Assembly (NCBI GenBank): GCA_016713245.1
Contig: JADJPM010000005.1
Coordinates: forward strand, 1 to 64,000
From: Verrucomicrobiaceae bacterium
GTDB lineage: Bacteria > Verrucomicrobiota > Verrucomicrobiia > Verrucomicrobiales > Verrucomicrobiaceae
Direction of reading: 5' to 3'
Length of the DNA: 64,000 bases
The notes below the pieces were generated by a model that saw only the letters and a list, made by a program, of their open reading frames with translations, was not told where the DNA came from and searched no databases. This document shows, in pieces, positions 38,704 through 47,447 of the stretch. Each line of letters starts with the position of its first letter. The first letter of the stretch is position 1. Position numbers and translations under genes: made by a program.

Positions 38704-39603
38704 TCAGAAGCTGTAGTTCACCCCGAGGGTGGGCGTGAAGTTCCAAGTCTTGAAGTCGTAGATGCCGCCGGAACGGCCACCGGCGCTGAAGCCCGTCAGA
38801 TTGCTATCATTGCGCATGTAGGAGACGCCGAGGGTGAGCTGGAGCTGCTTGGTAAAGGTATGCACGAACTGAATGCCTGCGGTGCTGCGCCAGTCCTGGC
38901 GATCCTCGGTGAACTGGCCGGGAGCGAAGTGCTGAAAGTAGGCGTAACTTTGCATCAGGGATAGATCGAGGCGGTCCTTGCCCGTCACTGGCAGGCTAAA
39001 GCGCATGGAGAGGCCAGGATTGATCTGATCGAAATCACTCGGCTGCGCTTTGATCCAATTCAGCGTCGAGGCCACGGTGAGGTTCACCTTGCCCAGGTTC
39101 TTCCGCACGAAGGGAACGACGGTGCTGAGGGTGTGGAAGTTCAGGCTGGTGCTGTCGTAGGAGCTGTCGTAAAACCAATTGCCATTGTAGGCGAGGAAGA
39201 AGGGCAGCTTCCCAAAGGCCAGACCGCCCAACATGGCACGCGTGCCGAGCATGTTGCGGCTAAGGGCCTCTTGATTGGCGTAGTCCGTGCGGTTGGAGAC
39301 GAAGGCCAAGTCGAAATACAGGCTGCTGCCGATGGTGGTGCGCCAGCCGGCTGCGAGATTGGTATCTAGCAGCCAGTCTTCCTGCTCGCGGAAGTCGGAA
39401 AAGGCATTCGTGGTATGCGCATAAGAGGAAGTGAGCTGCACATAGAACGGGTCAGGCACCACCAACGCGGAAAAGGGATTGGCGGTGCTTTCCTTGCGGG
39501 TGACACGCTGGGTCTCGACCTCACCCACCTGGGTTCTGGCCTCTTGGGCAGTCACCAGCACAGCGGAGAGGAGGAATGCGGAGAGCAAAAACAGGATTTT
39601 CAT
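38704..39603 (-). CDS. Outer-membrane beta-barrel protein
   Basis: The 299-aa product starts MKILFLLSAFLLSAVLVTAQ (signal peptide). It consists of alternating amphipathic strands (YVQLTSSYAHTTN, LAAGWRTTIGSSLYFDLAFV, LQLTLGVSYMRN) and ends TPTLGVNYSF. The terminal Phe preceded by alternating hydrophobics is the BAM recognition pattern. Eight to twelve strands would fit. I recognise no transport family. It may share a message with the Lgt-like gene 9 nt downstream. Confidence 0.8.
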   Translation of the reverse strand: MKILFLLSAFLLSAVLVTAQEARTQVGEVETQRVTRKESTANPFSALVVPDPFYVQLTSSYAHTTNAFSDFREQEDWLLDTNLAAGWRTTIGSSLYFDLAFVSNRTDYANQEALSRNMLGTRAMLGGLAFGKLPFFLAYNGNWFYDSSYDSTSLNFHTLSTVVPFVRKNLGKVNLTVASTLNWIKAQPSDFDQINPGLSMRFSLPVTGKDRLDLSLMQSYAYFQHFAPGQFTEDRQDWRSTAGIQFVHTFTKQLQLTLGVSYMRNDSNLTGFSAGGRSGGIYDFKTWNFTPTLGVNYSF

Positions 39604-39630
39604 GGTGAATATGGAGGATGAGGCCCTATT

Positions 39631-39658
39631 TAGTTAATATCACTTAAATATAAGTCAA
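39631..39658 (-). promoter_or_regulatory. Possible sigma-70-type promoter of the outer-membrane protein gene
   Basis: On the minus strand TTGACT (39658-39653) and TAACTA (39636-39631) are 16 bases apart in an AT-rich patch that stands out from the GC-rich surroundings. It would start transcription about 20 bases before ATG 39603. Confidence 0.4.
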
Positions 39659-39772
39659 TTCTAAATACCCCTCTTCAGCACGATGCGTCTCGCACGACTA
39701 GATCCGGCATTCAGCCCTCCGAATCTCAAGCATCGCAGCGGGCACCCACGGGCGACGTTTGATGTGGGAAAG

Positions 39773-39809
39773 TGCCCATTCGATGCCCCTCCCGGGCATC
39801 GAATGGGCA
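39773..39809. repeat. Perfect 16-bp inverted repeat upstream of ribH
   Basis: TGCCCATTCGATGCCC and its exact reverse complement flank CTCCC. No T-run follows on either side, so it is not an obvious terminator. It may be an operator, a terminator variant or another repeat family. No FMN riboswitch sequence is present. Confidence 0.8.
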
Positions 39810-39863
39810 AGCTAACATTGCCAGCACCCAAAATGGGGTTATGAACAAGGTTCTTCCCCCCTC

Positions 39864-40364
39864 ATGTCTCAGTTTGCCCCCGCCCGTCCCCGCCCGCTTG
39901 AAGACCCGGTCTCCATTACCGTCGTCGCCAGCATGTACAATAACCAGTTTGTGCAGGGGCTGGTGAATGCCGTCGCAGCCGAATTGGAAGACCTCGCGCC
40001 GCAGGCCACGGTGGATGTGTATCGCGTGCCGGGAGCCTTTGAGATTCCCGTCACCACGGAGCTGGTGCTGCGCAATTCGAAGCCGGATGCCATCATCGCC
40101 TTGGGCGTGATCATCCGCGGCAGCACGCAGCATGCGGACCTCGTGGGCAGCAGCGTCACGCAGGCCGTGCAGGACATGGCGGTGCGTCATTGCACGCCCA
40201 TCGTGCACGAGGTGCTGCTCGTGGATGACGCGGAGCAGGCCGAGGAGCGCTGCCTGGGAGCCACCATCAATCGCGGCACGGAAGCTGCCCGCGTGTGCGT
40301 GCAGATGATCAATCTCTTCGCCAAAATGCGTGCCGGATTCGCCGGTGAAACCGAACTCGCCTGA
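39864..40364 (+). CDS. ribH: 6,7-dimethyl-8-ribityllumazine synthase
   Basis: The 166-aa product has the lumazine synthase core: ITVVASMYNNQFVQGL, VYRVPGAFEIPVTTEL, ALGVIIRGSTQHADLVGSSV with the catalytic His, and LLVDDAEQAEERCLG. The Phe/Trp substrate-stacking position near the N-terminus is Tyr here (SMYNN). It condenses the RibBA product with the pyrimidine intermediate. It precedes nusB by 11 nt, a common ribH-nusB pairing, and ftsY follows, so the three probably form one operon. Confidence 0.95.
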   Translation: MSQFAPARPRPLEDPVSITVVASMYNNQFVQGLVNAVAAELEDLAPQATVDVYRVPGAFEIPVTTELVLRNSKPDAIIALGVIIRGSTQHADLVGSSVTQAVQDMAVRHCTPIVHEVLLVDDAEQAEERCLGATINRGTEAARVCVQMINLFAKMRAGFAGETELA

Positions 40365-40375
40365 TCCACACCACC

Positions 40376-40831
40376 ATGGGAAAACGCCGCGAAGGCCGCG
40401 AAGCCGCCGTCCAATACCTCTTTGCCCGCGATATGCATGGCGAGAAGGCCGATGAAGGCCAGCTCGACGCGTTCTGGTCCATCCACACGGCCAAAACCTC
40501 CACCCGCACCTATGCGGAGAGCCTCATCCAAGGCGTGCTCGCCAATCTGCCCACCATCGATGAGCACATCCGGGGCTCGATCCTGAATTTCAGTTTCGAG
40601 CGACTCGCCAGCGTCGATCGCAATGTGCTCCGTTTGGCCGTCTATGAACTGGCCTACTGCCCTGAGGTGCCCGGGCCGGTCATTCTCAACGAGGCCATCG
40701 AAGTGGCGAAAGCCCTCAGCGCGGGTGAATCCGGCTCTTTCGTGAATGGCGTGCTCGATCGCCTCGCGAAGAAGCTGCGATCCAACGAGCCCAAGTATTC
40801 CAAACCCGCGCCAGCACCGAAGGAGGACTGA
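40376..40831 (+). CDS. nusB: Transcription antitermination factor NusB
   Basis: The 151-aa all-helical product begins GKRREGREAAVQYLFARDMH and contains NFSFERLASVDRNVLRLAVYELAY and VILNEAIEVAKALSAGESG, followed by FVNGVLDRLAKKL. These are the NusB motifs. With NusE (S10) it binds boxA RNA for rRNA antitermination. It sits between ribH and ftsY and stops 2 nt before the ftsY ATG. Confidence 0.96.
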   Translation: MGKRREGREAAVQYLFARDMHGEKADEGQLDAFWSIHTAKTSTRTYAESLIQGVLANLPTIDEHIRGSILNFSFERLASVDRNVLRLAVYELAYCPEVPGPVILNEAIEVAKALSAGESGSFVNGVLDRLAKKLRSNEPKYSKPAPAPKED

Positions 40832-40833
40832 TC

Positions 40834-41679
40834 ATGGCCGGTTTCTTCAAATCCCTGCTTCAGCGCTTCACCAAGCCCGACATCGATTGGGACGACCTCG
40901 AAGCCTCACTCATCAGCGGAGACCTCGGCCCGCGTCTGGCGCTTCAAATCGTCGCCGACCTCAAAGCGCAGCAGCGGAAGCTTCACGGCGCGGACATCGT
41001 CCAGGTGGCCCGCGAGCATGTGCGGAAGATTTTGCCCGAAACGGTCCCGCAGCTCACCCCGCTCGAAGGAAAGCCCAAAGTGCTCCTCATTGTCGGCGTG
41101 AACGGCACCGGCAAAACCACCTCCACTGCCAAGCTCGCCCACGTTTTGCACCACCGCGGACACAAAGTCGTCCTCGCCGCTGCGGATACTTTCCGAGCCG
41201 CCGCCGTCGAGCAGCTCACTGTTTGGAGTGAGCGCCTCGGCATTCCGCTCGTCAAAGGCCCGCCAAACTGCGATCCGGCTTCGGTGTGCTTTGATGGCTA
41301 TGAAAAGGCCGTGCGAGAAAAGGCTGATTTCCTCATCTGCGACACCGCCGGCCGTCTCCACACGAAGCACAACCTCATGGAGGAGCTGAAAAAGATTCAC
41401 CGCATCCTCGGCCGCCGCGATCCGAGCTCGCCGCATGAGGTTTTGCTCGTCTGCGATGCCACCACCGGCGGCAACGCCTTGTCCCAAGCCCGCGAATTTC
41501 ACAAAGCCATCCCGCTCACCGGCGTGATCGTCACCAAACTCGATGGCAGCGGCAAAGGCGGCGTCCTTGTCGCCATCCAGCAGGAACTCGGCGTCCCCAC
41601 CCGCTTCATCGGACTCGGTGAGAAGGTAGAGGACTTCCAGCCGTTCGATTCGAAGCGGTTCGTGGAAGAGCTGCTGTAG
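40834..41679 (+). CDS. ftsY: Signal recognition particle receptor FtsY
   Basis: The 281-aa product holds only the NG GTPase core. P-loop GVNGTGKTTSTAKLA (about 88-102), AADTFRAAAVEQL, DTAGRLHTKHNLMEEL and TKLDGSGKGG are all present. The acidic A domain of longer FtsY proteins is absent, as in several other phyla. It docks SRP-ribosome complexes at the membrane and reciprocally activates Ffh. Third gene of the ribH-nusB-ftsY operon. Confidence 0.96.
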   Translation: MAGFFKSLLQRFTKPDIDWDDLEASLISGDLGPRLALQIVADLKAQQRKLHGADIVQVAREHVRKILPETVPQLTPLEGKPKVLLIVGVNGTGKTTSTAKLAHVLHHRGHKVVLAAADTFRAAAVEQLTVWSERLGIPLVKGPPNCDPASVCFDGYEKAVREKADFLICDTAGRLHTKHNLMEELKKIHRILGRRDPSSPHEVLLVCDATTGGNALSQAREFHKAIPLTGVIVTKLDGSGKGGVLVAIQQELGVPTRFIGLGEKVEDFQPFDSKRFVEELL

Positions 41680-42028
41680 AGGTGGCCCGTTTTCATCCTC
41701 GTCCTCCTACTCGAACTCGTCCTCGACTCAGGCGCTGAGTTTCAAGTGTCAGGTTCCAAGTCACGCCACCACCGCGATAGCAGTGACCGGTAGCTCTCAC
41801 TCTAACATCACGCTGCACCTACCAAAGCGTTTGCCGCAAAGGGGCAGAGGAGCGGAGGACGCAGAGATGAAAACCGAAGCAAACCTTTGCGACCTCTGCC
41901 TCTTTGCCCCTCTGCGGCAAAAACGAGTGTGAGTAATTCAAGCCAAACGAGCCGAAGCGAAGATCGCCTCGGCTCGTGCCATGGATTTTTTGCGCAACGC
42001 CATTTTTGCCTCTCAGAGGCATCTCAAC
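41680..42028. other. Intergenic region with repeat remnants
   Basis: No gene is seen in these 349 bases. They hold a short TCAGGTTCCAAGT-type repeat near 41749 and a large imperfect inverted repeat at 41827-41927. The rest shows no feature. The flanking genes converge here. Confidence 0.6.
41827..41927. repeat. Large imperfect inverted repeat (GCCGCAAAGGGGCAGAGG type)
   Basis: GCCGCAAAGGGGCAGAGG on the left faces CCTCTTTGCCCCTCTGCGGC on the right, separated by about 50 bases. Inner parts (GGACGCAGAG / CCTTTGCGACC) pair more loosely. It lies between the ends of convergent ftsY and the sugar kinase, so it may also terminate transcription. Confidence 0.75.
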
Positions 42029-42946
42029 TCACGCGAACTGCGTGTAGAGCTTCAGCTCAGCGATACGCTGGGCGACATCGAGCGGCGTCACGGTCTGAAG
42101 TTTGTGCGTGCTGAAGGCCTCGCAGGTGTAGCTGGCCACGACACTGCCGTGCACGACGGCCGATCTGAGGTCGTCAAAGGTTGGTTTGGTTTTGCCATTG
42201 GCAGCGAGCCAGCCGACGAGGCCGCCGAGGAAGCTATCGCCCGCGCCGGTGGGATCAAAGACGGAGTGCAGCGGGTAGGCAGAGCAGGAGAAGAAGTGCT
42301 CCTTCTTTTCGCCGAAGAGGTAGCTGCCATGTTCGCCACGCTTCACGATGACGAATTTCGGGCCTTTCGCGAGTAGCTTGCGGCCAGCTTCGACGAGGTT
42401 CGTGGTGCCGGCAAATTCCTTCGCCTCGCCGTCGTTGATGACGAGGAGGTCGATGCGCTTGAGGACATCGTGAAGGCGTTCATTGGCGATGCTGATCCAG
42501 AGATCCATGGTGTCCGCCGCGATGAAATCGACGGCTCCACACTGGTCGATCATCTGCATCTGGTTTTCGGGATGCATGTTCGCGGCGACGGCGATTTTGG
42601 CCTTCTGCGCCTCCGCAGGGAGCTTCACAGTCCAGTTTTCGAGCACGTTCACCGCCACGTTGTGGGTGGTGCGATTGTTCATGTCCTCGTGGTATTCGCC
42701 AGTCCAGGTAAAGGAGGCACCGCTGCTGCGCTCCAGGCCGCTAATGTCCACGCCATGGCTGGAGAGCATGTCGAGATGCTGCGGGGGGAAGTCATGGCCG
42801 ATGATGCCGACGAGATGCACAGGCTTGATAAAGACGCTCGCGGCGAGGGCGGCATAGCTGGCGGAGCCTCCGAGCAGGTTTTTTTGCTCATCCTGAGGAG
42901 TTTTGACATTATCAAGGGCGACGCTGCCTGCGATGACGACGGACAT
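42029..42946 (-). CDS. PfkB-family sugar/nucleoside kinase
   Basis: The 305-aa product shows the ribokinase/PfkB pattern: SVVIAGSVALDNV at the start, GGSASYAALAAS (substrate-binding GG), and the C-terminal signature FDPTGAGDSFLGGLVGW with the catalytic Asp and anion hole. It phosphorylates a sugar or nucleoside with ATP in the cytoplasm. The substrate cannot be fixed from sequence; bacterial relatives of this length include adenosine-kinase-like and carbohydrate kinases. No sugar operon surrounds it. Confidence 0.88.
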   Translation of the reverse strand: MSVVIAGSVALDNVKTPQDEQKNLLGGSASYAALAASVFIKPVHLVGIIGHDFPPQHLDMLSSHGVDISGLERSSGASFTWTGEYHEDMNNRTTHNVAVNVLENWTVKLPAEAQKAKIAVAANMHPENQMQMIDQCGAVDFIAADTMDLWISIANERLHDVLKRIDLLVINDGEAKEFAGTTNLVEAGRKLLAKGPKFVIVKRGEHGSYLFGEKKEHFFSCSAYPLHSVFDPTGAGDSFLGGLVGWLAANGKTKPTFDDLRSAVVHGSVVASYTCEAFSTHKLQTVTPLDVAQRIAELKLYTQFA

Positions 42947-43082
42947 GAGAGGTTAGGGAAGGTGAAGTGTTTAATTCTTGCCCAACCGGCGGCATGCTCC
43001 TAAAACGAAGCCGTGCCGGAAAGGGCCGCCGATCTTCGGTTTGCCCCCCGTCCTGTCAAGCAGCACCTCCGCCCGCCCTGTC

Positions 43083-44357
43083 ATGCGTTTGAGTCTTTTC
43101 TTTCTCATGGTCATCCTCCTTCCGGTGGCGGCGGTGGCTCACGCTTACTTCATCGCCTTTCACCGGCTCCCCCTGCTGCGCAGCGAAGTCATGGGCATTC
43201 TCGAAAAGGCGGGCGTACAGTCTCCGAAGGTCGATCTCGCCTTTCTCGATATCGACATCGCGGGCGAGGCACCCTCACCGCAAGCACACCAGCAGGTCGT
43301 GGAGTCCATCCGCCGCATCGGCCCCCTGCGGCTGAAGCCCGGTGCGGATCGCCTGCATGTGAATGCCAGCGTGAAAGCCCACCTGCATGAGAAGCGCCTG
43401 ATCCTCACCGGCTGGCTGCCAGAGCAGAAAGATGCTGAAAAGCTCACCCGCATCCTCGCGGAACTGCGCCCGGATTTGATCCTCGATACCACCGATCTCC
43501 AACACGCCCCGGAAGTGCGCTGGCCGAATGACTTCAAACCGCCGCTGGATGCCACGAATGCCTTTCTCAGTCCCATTCTTGATCATCTGCGCATCCCGGC
43601 CGAGCTGAAGATCGAGTATAAAGACGGCACGCTGCGGCTCACGGGTATGCTGCCTGACGGAGGGCTGAAAGAGGAGATCATTTCCGCCCTTGCTGGCGAT
43701 TCGGGAGCCTCGGAGATCGATCCCTCGGCACTCGTCGCCAGCCCGCATGTCAAAGCCGCTCCCTTTGCGAAAAAGAAAACGCTCGCCGCCTTCCTCGCGA
43801 GCTTCTTCTCCGCGCCGCCGCCGCGGAGTTTCGAGATCCGAGACCAGGGCCGCCCAAAGCTCGCCGGCATCGCCACACGCAAGCTGGAGAGTGAGTGGCT
43901 CACCCTTCTGCGTCCCGTGACGGGTGCCGCTCAGGTGGATTCGCAGCTCGTTCTGCTGCCCTCGCTTTATCACCAGCCTGGCTACCAGCCACGCTCACCG
44001 CTGCCTCCAGCCATGCTTGAGCAGCTCCGCGAGGTGCTCCACGGCATGACCATCTCCTTTGAGTCAGGCACCTCCACGATCCCGCCCCTCGATCAGACAA
44101 AGCTCGCCGCGCTGGCCCCCTCGCTGCTCGCCGCAGGCCCTGCCCTCGGCCTCATCATCGGCGGTCATCCTGATCCCCTCGGCGATACAGCCAAGGAAGC
44201 CGCGATGGCAAAAAGCCGCGCCGAAACCGTGCTCTCCTTTCTCATCGAGCAGGGTGTCCCCGCCACAGACATCTCAGCGACAGCCTTTGAGCCAGTCCCC
44301 TCTGGCTCCCCGGCGGCACCTGACATGCCACGAAGCGTCGAAATCCTCGTCAAATAA
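43083..44357 (+). CDS. OmpA-like C-terminal domain protein
   Basis: The 424-aa product (ATG 43083) has a signal-anchor (RLSLFFLMVILLPVAAVAHA) and a middle part with two stretches like BON domains (LHVNASVKAHLHEKRLILTG; LKIEYKDGTLRLTGMLPDGG). It ends in an OmpA-type peptidoglycan-binding domain: ISFESGTSTIPPLDQTKLAA, GGHPDPLGDTAKEAAMAKSR and VLSFLIEQGVPATDI. It probably ties the envelope to peptidoglycan. The gene leads a run of three same-strand genes, with only 6 nt before the next. Confidence 0.82.
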   Translation: MRLSLFFLMVILLPVAAVAHAYFIAFHRLPLLRSEVMGILEKAGVQSPKVDLAFLDIDIAGEAPSPQAHQQVVESIRRIGPLRLKPGADRLHVNASVKAHLHEKRLILTGWLPEQKDAEKLTRILAELRPDLILDTTDLQHAPEVRWPNDFKPPLDATNAFLSPILDHLRIPAELKIEYKDGTLRLTGMLPDGGLKEEIISALAGDSGASEIDPSALVASPHVKAAPFAKKKTLAAFLASFFSAPPPRSFEIRDQGRPKLAGIATRKLESEWLTLLRPVTGAAQVDSQLVLLPSLYHQPGYQPRSPLPPAMLEQLREVLHGMTISFESGTSTIPPLDQTKLAALAPSLLAAGPALGLIIGGHPDPLGDTAKEAAMAKSRAETVLSFLIEQGVPATDISATAFEPVPSGSPAAPDMPRSVEILVK

Positions 44358-44363
44358 CCAGCC

Positions 44364-45317
44364 ATGCCACTCGACCTTCAATCCCTTTCGACGGATACGC
44401 TGTTCTACATGCTCATGCATAGTGGCGTCTTCGTCGCCGTCATGGGGGCGGTGTTCTTCCTCATCGGCCTCATTTTCGGCCATGCCACTTGGGGACGCTT
44501 CAAAACGCAGTCACGCCTCCTCGCACGCGAAATCGAGCAGCAGCGCCACGAGATCGCCACCCTCAAGCGCAAGCTCGGAGAGCATTCCATCAAACCTGGA
44601 AGCGTTTCACTCGCCACCGATTCCATCCCCCTGCCCTCCGCTGACAGTGAGCCCTCCACCAGCGACATCCCGCCGCCCGAGCCATCCCCTGCAAAGCACA
44701 CGCCGCCTCCACCGCCCTCCCCTGCCCTGCCCGCCGAAGTCATCAACGACAGCCTCACTCCCACCGAACCACCTACCGCGAGCATCTCCGCGAAAACCAA
44801 AGCCACCAAGGCAAAGACCACCATCAAAGCCAAGCCCGCCGAGCCCAAGATCGCCATCGAACCTATCCCCGCTCACATTGAGCCCCCTGCGCCTCTGTCA
44901 GAAACACCCGCTGCCCCATCCCCGCTCGCTGCCATCATCGCTCCGCATGCCGCGCCCACCTTTCCGAAGCCTGAAAAGCCCGCACCTGAATCCCTCGACA
45001 TCATTCCTGCTTTGCCCGAGCTACCGAGTGCCACCGCCCCCACCGAGGTCAAACCCGAACACGATGCCAAACTCGGCCTCGTTTACAAAACACCACCTCC
45101 GAAGCACGACGACCTCACCGCTTTAAAAGGCATCGCCAAAGTGCTCGAACAGCGTCTCCACGAATTCGGCATCTACACCTACGAGCAAATCGCCGCGTGG
45201 ACCGAGGATCAGATCAAAGAATTCTCCTCCCGTCTCGCCTTCAAAGACCGCATCCATCGCGAAAAATGGGTCGAACAGGCCCAAAAGCTCCTCTCAGGGA
45301 AAACACCCCATTCATGA
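44364..45317 (+). CDS. Membrane-anchored protein with Pro-rich linker and helix-hairpin-helix-like C-terminus
   Basis: The 317-aa product has one N-terminal membrane helix (SGVFVAVMGAVFFLIGLIFG, about 19-38), a short coiled coil (about 48-75) and a long Pro/Ala/Lys-rich linker (80-245). The C-terminus, DLTALKGIAKVLEQRLHEFG then IYTYEQIAAWTEDQIKEF, is the helix-hairpin-helix-like domain found attached to L21 or NADH-dehydrogenase-like proteins. Such domains may bind nucleic acid or protein; the role here is unknown. The stop overlaps the next ATG as ATGA. Confidence 0.75.
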   Translation: MPLDLQSLSTDTLFYMLMHSGVFVAVMGAVFFLIGLIFGHATWGRFKTQSRLLAREIEQQRHEIATLKRKLGEHSIKPGSVSLATDSIPLPSADSEPSTSDIPPPEPSPAKHTPPPPPSPALPAEVINDSLTPTEPPTASISAKTKATKAKTTIKAKPAEPKIAIEPIPAHIEPPAPLSETPAAPSPLAAIIAPHAAPTFPKPEKPAPESLDIIPALPELPSATAPTEVKPEHDAKLGLVYKTPPPKHDDLTALKGIAKVLEQRLHEFGIYTYEQIAAWTEDQIKEFSSRLAFKDRIHREKWVEQAQKLLSGKTPHS

Positions 45318-46564
45318 TTCACTCGTTCGCTGTCTCGCTTCTCCTTTTCTTCGCCATCCTCACCCACGCAGCCGCCGAGGCTGTGCCCGTGGTCTTCGTC
45401 CCAGGCCAAGGAATCACACGCGGAGGTGAGCCCTACTTTGTCAAAGGCGCGGGCGGTGAGAAGCATCTCGACGAACTCGTGGCCGCGGGCGGCAACAGCA
45501 TCCGCACCTGGACCACGAACGGCCTCGATGAGATCCTCGATACCGCGCAGAAACGCGGGCTCACGGTGTGCGCGGGCATCTGGCTGGAGCCGGAGTGCAA
45601 TTGGTTCTCGTATTCCAACACGAAGCACTGCGCGAAGCAGATCGCACGAGTCGTGAATGAGGTCGTGAAGCATCGCGATCATCCCGCGCTGCTGTTTTGG
45701 GGCCTGGGCAACGAAGTCGAGGGCGATGGCAACAACGCGGCGTATTGGAAGCAGCTCGAAGTGCTCGCGCAAATCGTGAAGCAGCTCGATCCGGCGCATC
45801 CGACCTTCACCGCCGTGGCGGGGCTTTCGCCGGACAAGGCGAAGGGGCTCAACGAGCACACGCCGAGCCTCGATTTTGTCGGCATCAACACCTACGCCGC
45901 GCTGCCGTCGTTGCGGAAGCATCTGGAGAAGGTCGAGTGGAAGCGCCCGTGGGTGGTCACTGAGTTTGGTGCGCGTGGCTTTTGGGAAAGTCCGCGTGCG
46001 CCGTGGGGTGCGCCGATCGAGCAAACGAGCGGCGACAAGGCCAAGACGTTCCGCAAAGGCTACGAAGCCGCGATCCTGCCCGGCGGCGATTGCTGGGGCG
46101 GCTATGTGTTTCTCTGGGGCCAGAAGCAGGAGGCCACCTCGACGTGGTTTGGCATCTTCACCGAGCAAGGCGAGTCCACCGCCGTGTGCGATTTGCTGCA
46201 CGAGCTGTGGAAAGGCACACCGCCGCCTGAGCGAGCGCCGGACATCGCCACGCTCACCAGCGAGGCCGCGAAGAAAGAAATCGCCGCCGGCAGCGAGTTC
46301 CAAGCCCAAGCCGAGGCCACCGATCCCGATGGCGACGCGCTCACCTGGCACTGGACCGTCACCGTCGAAAGCGCCGGCCGCGATTCACACGGCAAAGAGC
46401 GCCCCACCAAGCCGCTGCCCGACTGCATCGTGAAAGCCGAAGGCGCCCACGCCACCTTCCGCGCTCCGAAAAAGCCCGGCGACTACCGCGTCCATCTCCG
46501 CGTGACCGACACGCACCAGCGTGCCGCGACGGCGAATTTTCCCTTCAAGGTCATTAAGCCATGA
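45314..46564 (+). CDS. Secreted GH2-type TIM-barrel glycoside hydrolase-like protein
   Basis: The 416-aa product starts MIHSFAVSLLLFFAILTHAAA (signal peptide; ATG 45314 overlaps the previous stop). The barrel shows VKGAGGEKHLDELVAAGGNS, LFWGLGNEVEGDGN with the acid/base Glu in GNE, and WVVTEFGARGFW with a Glu at the nucleophile position. This resembles the catalytic part of GH2/GH5-like enzymes without the flanking beta domains. An Ig/PKD-like domain (ATDPDGDALTWHW) ends it. It likely cuts plant or algal polysaccharides; the substrate is unknown. Confidence 0.78.
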   Translation: MIHSFAVSLLLFFAILTHAAAEAVPVVFVPGQGITRGGEPYFVKGAGGEKHLDELVAAGGNSIRTWTTNGLDEILDTAQKRGLTVCAGIWLEPECNWFSYSNTKHCAKQIARVVNEVVKHRDHPALLFWGLGNEVEGDGNNAAYWKQLEVLAQIVKQLDPAHPTFTAVAGLSPDKAKGLNEHTPSLDFVGINTYAALPSLRKHLEKVEWKRPWVVTEFGARGFWESPRAPWGAPIEQTSGDKAKTFRKGYEAAILPGGDCWGGYVFLWGQKQEATSTWFGIFTEQGESTAVCDLLHELWKGTPPPERAPDIATLTSEAAKKEIAAGSEFQAQAEATDPDGDALTWHWTVTVESAGRDSHGKERPTKPLPDCIVKAEGAHATFRAPKKPGDYRVHLRVTDTHQRAATANFPFKVIKP

Positions 46565-46566
46565 AA

Positions 46567-46639
46567 ATGGCAGAAATATGGGAGGCTAAATATAGAAACC
46601 AAGGGCTCCCCATATTTAGCCGAACATATTTTTGCCATC
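46567..46639. repeat. Hairpin F1, left flank of the PD-(D/E)XK-type gene
   Basis: ATGGCAGAAATATGGGAGGC plus TAAATAT faces ATATTTAGCCGAACATATTT plus TTGCCAT. The roughly 27-nt arms pair with few mismatches around about 18 bases. It begins 2 nt after the stop of the upstream glycosidase gene. Confidence 0.9.
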
Positions 46640-46646
46640 CTCCAGT

Positions 46647-47447
46647 TCATCGAATGGTGGTGAATATGACCTGACGGTGGGTGATGTTGGCCCATTGAAT
46701 GGCTTTCAGGTTCGTATGCTCCAGCAATCGACGCGCATGCGTCTCGAAGGCGTCCAGTCTTTCGGTGAAAGCAGTCAGGCGAAACGCCACCCCGGGTGCG
46801 AGGAGCCGCATTTTCTGGTCATGCAGATGCCCTTTGTTTCCGATGACCGGCACTGGCAGGATCACCTGCTCTTCGCCTCCGAGAAAGTGTGTCAGCGCCT
46901 CATCATAAAGGCTTATTTCAAGGCCAGCACCCCAGTCGTGAATCAGAGCCATCAACGTTTCGCGGAAAAACTTCCCGCCAGGGATGCTGGAGTCAAAAGC
47001 AGCATCTAGAACTCGTGGATCACGCAAATCTTCGAGCCGCTGGTGGCAGTTCACAAACTCAGAACCCATGCGTTCAGGACGCATGTTGAAGATCATGCCG
47101 TGCGACAAGCCAAACAGCAGGAGATAGTTGAATGCCTGACTCCGGTGCTTCGACACAATGGTCTCAGCCGCCTTGAACTCAAACAAACCCGAACGACGGG
47201 CCAGAACATCAAGCTGATAGGTTTTGGCGAAGGTCTTATGGGTGACTGTCACTGGAAGCTCGAGTTCCAGGTCTGTCATCCGATCCGCCAGCTCACGCTT
47301 ATAAACACGCTCATCAAAAAATCGCCCAAACTCATTGTGGATGTCGATCACATGTGACTTCACCTCAAAAGCGAGGCTGGAGAACTCCTCTTGGGAAATG
47401 CGAGTCGTGGGTGTTGGTTGAATGATCGGCACGGGAGTGGATGGCAA
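46647..47447 (-). CDS. PD-(D/E)XK-superfamily (GxxExxY-like) protein bracketed by hairpins
   Basis: The product is 266 aa from TTG 47447, or 261 aa from GTG 47432. It contains HNEFGRFFDERVYKREL, a variant of the GxxExxY opening, then YQLDVLARRSGLFEFKAAET. The D ... EFKA spacing matches a PD-(D/E)XK nuclease core, and SQAFNYLLLFGLSHGMIFN follows as in GxxExxY proteins. The C-terminal ~130 residues extend beyond the usual ~130-aa family length and are unrecognised. The gene is lower in GC than its neighbours. Hairpins F1 and F2 lie directly beyond its stop and at its start codon, so the TTG start is part of the repeat. Biological role unknown. Confidence 0.75.
   Translation of the reverse strand: MPSTPVPIIQPTPTTRISQEEFSSLAFEVKSHVIDIHNEFGRFFDERVYKRELADRMTDLELELPVTVTHKTFAKTYQLDVLARRSGLFEFKAAETIVSKHRSQAFNYLLLFGLSHGMIFNMRPERMGSEFVNCHQRLEDLRDPRVLDAAFDSSIPGGKFFRETLMALIHDWGAGLEISLYDEALTHFLGGEEQVILPVPVIGNKGHLHDQKMRLLAPGVAFRLTAFTERLDAFETHARRLLEHTNLKAIQWANITHRQVIFTTIR

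Noticed and set aside
39604..39863. Possible FMN riboswitch before ribH
   Set aside because: Only a simple palindrome and an AT-rich promoter-like patch are present; RFN core sequences are absent.
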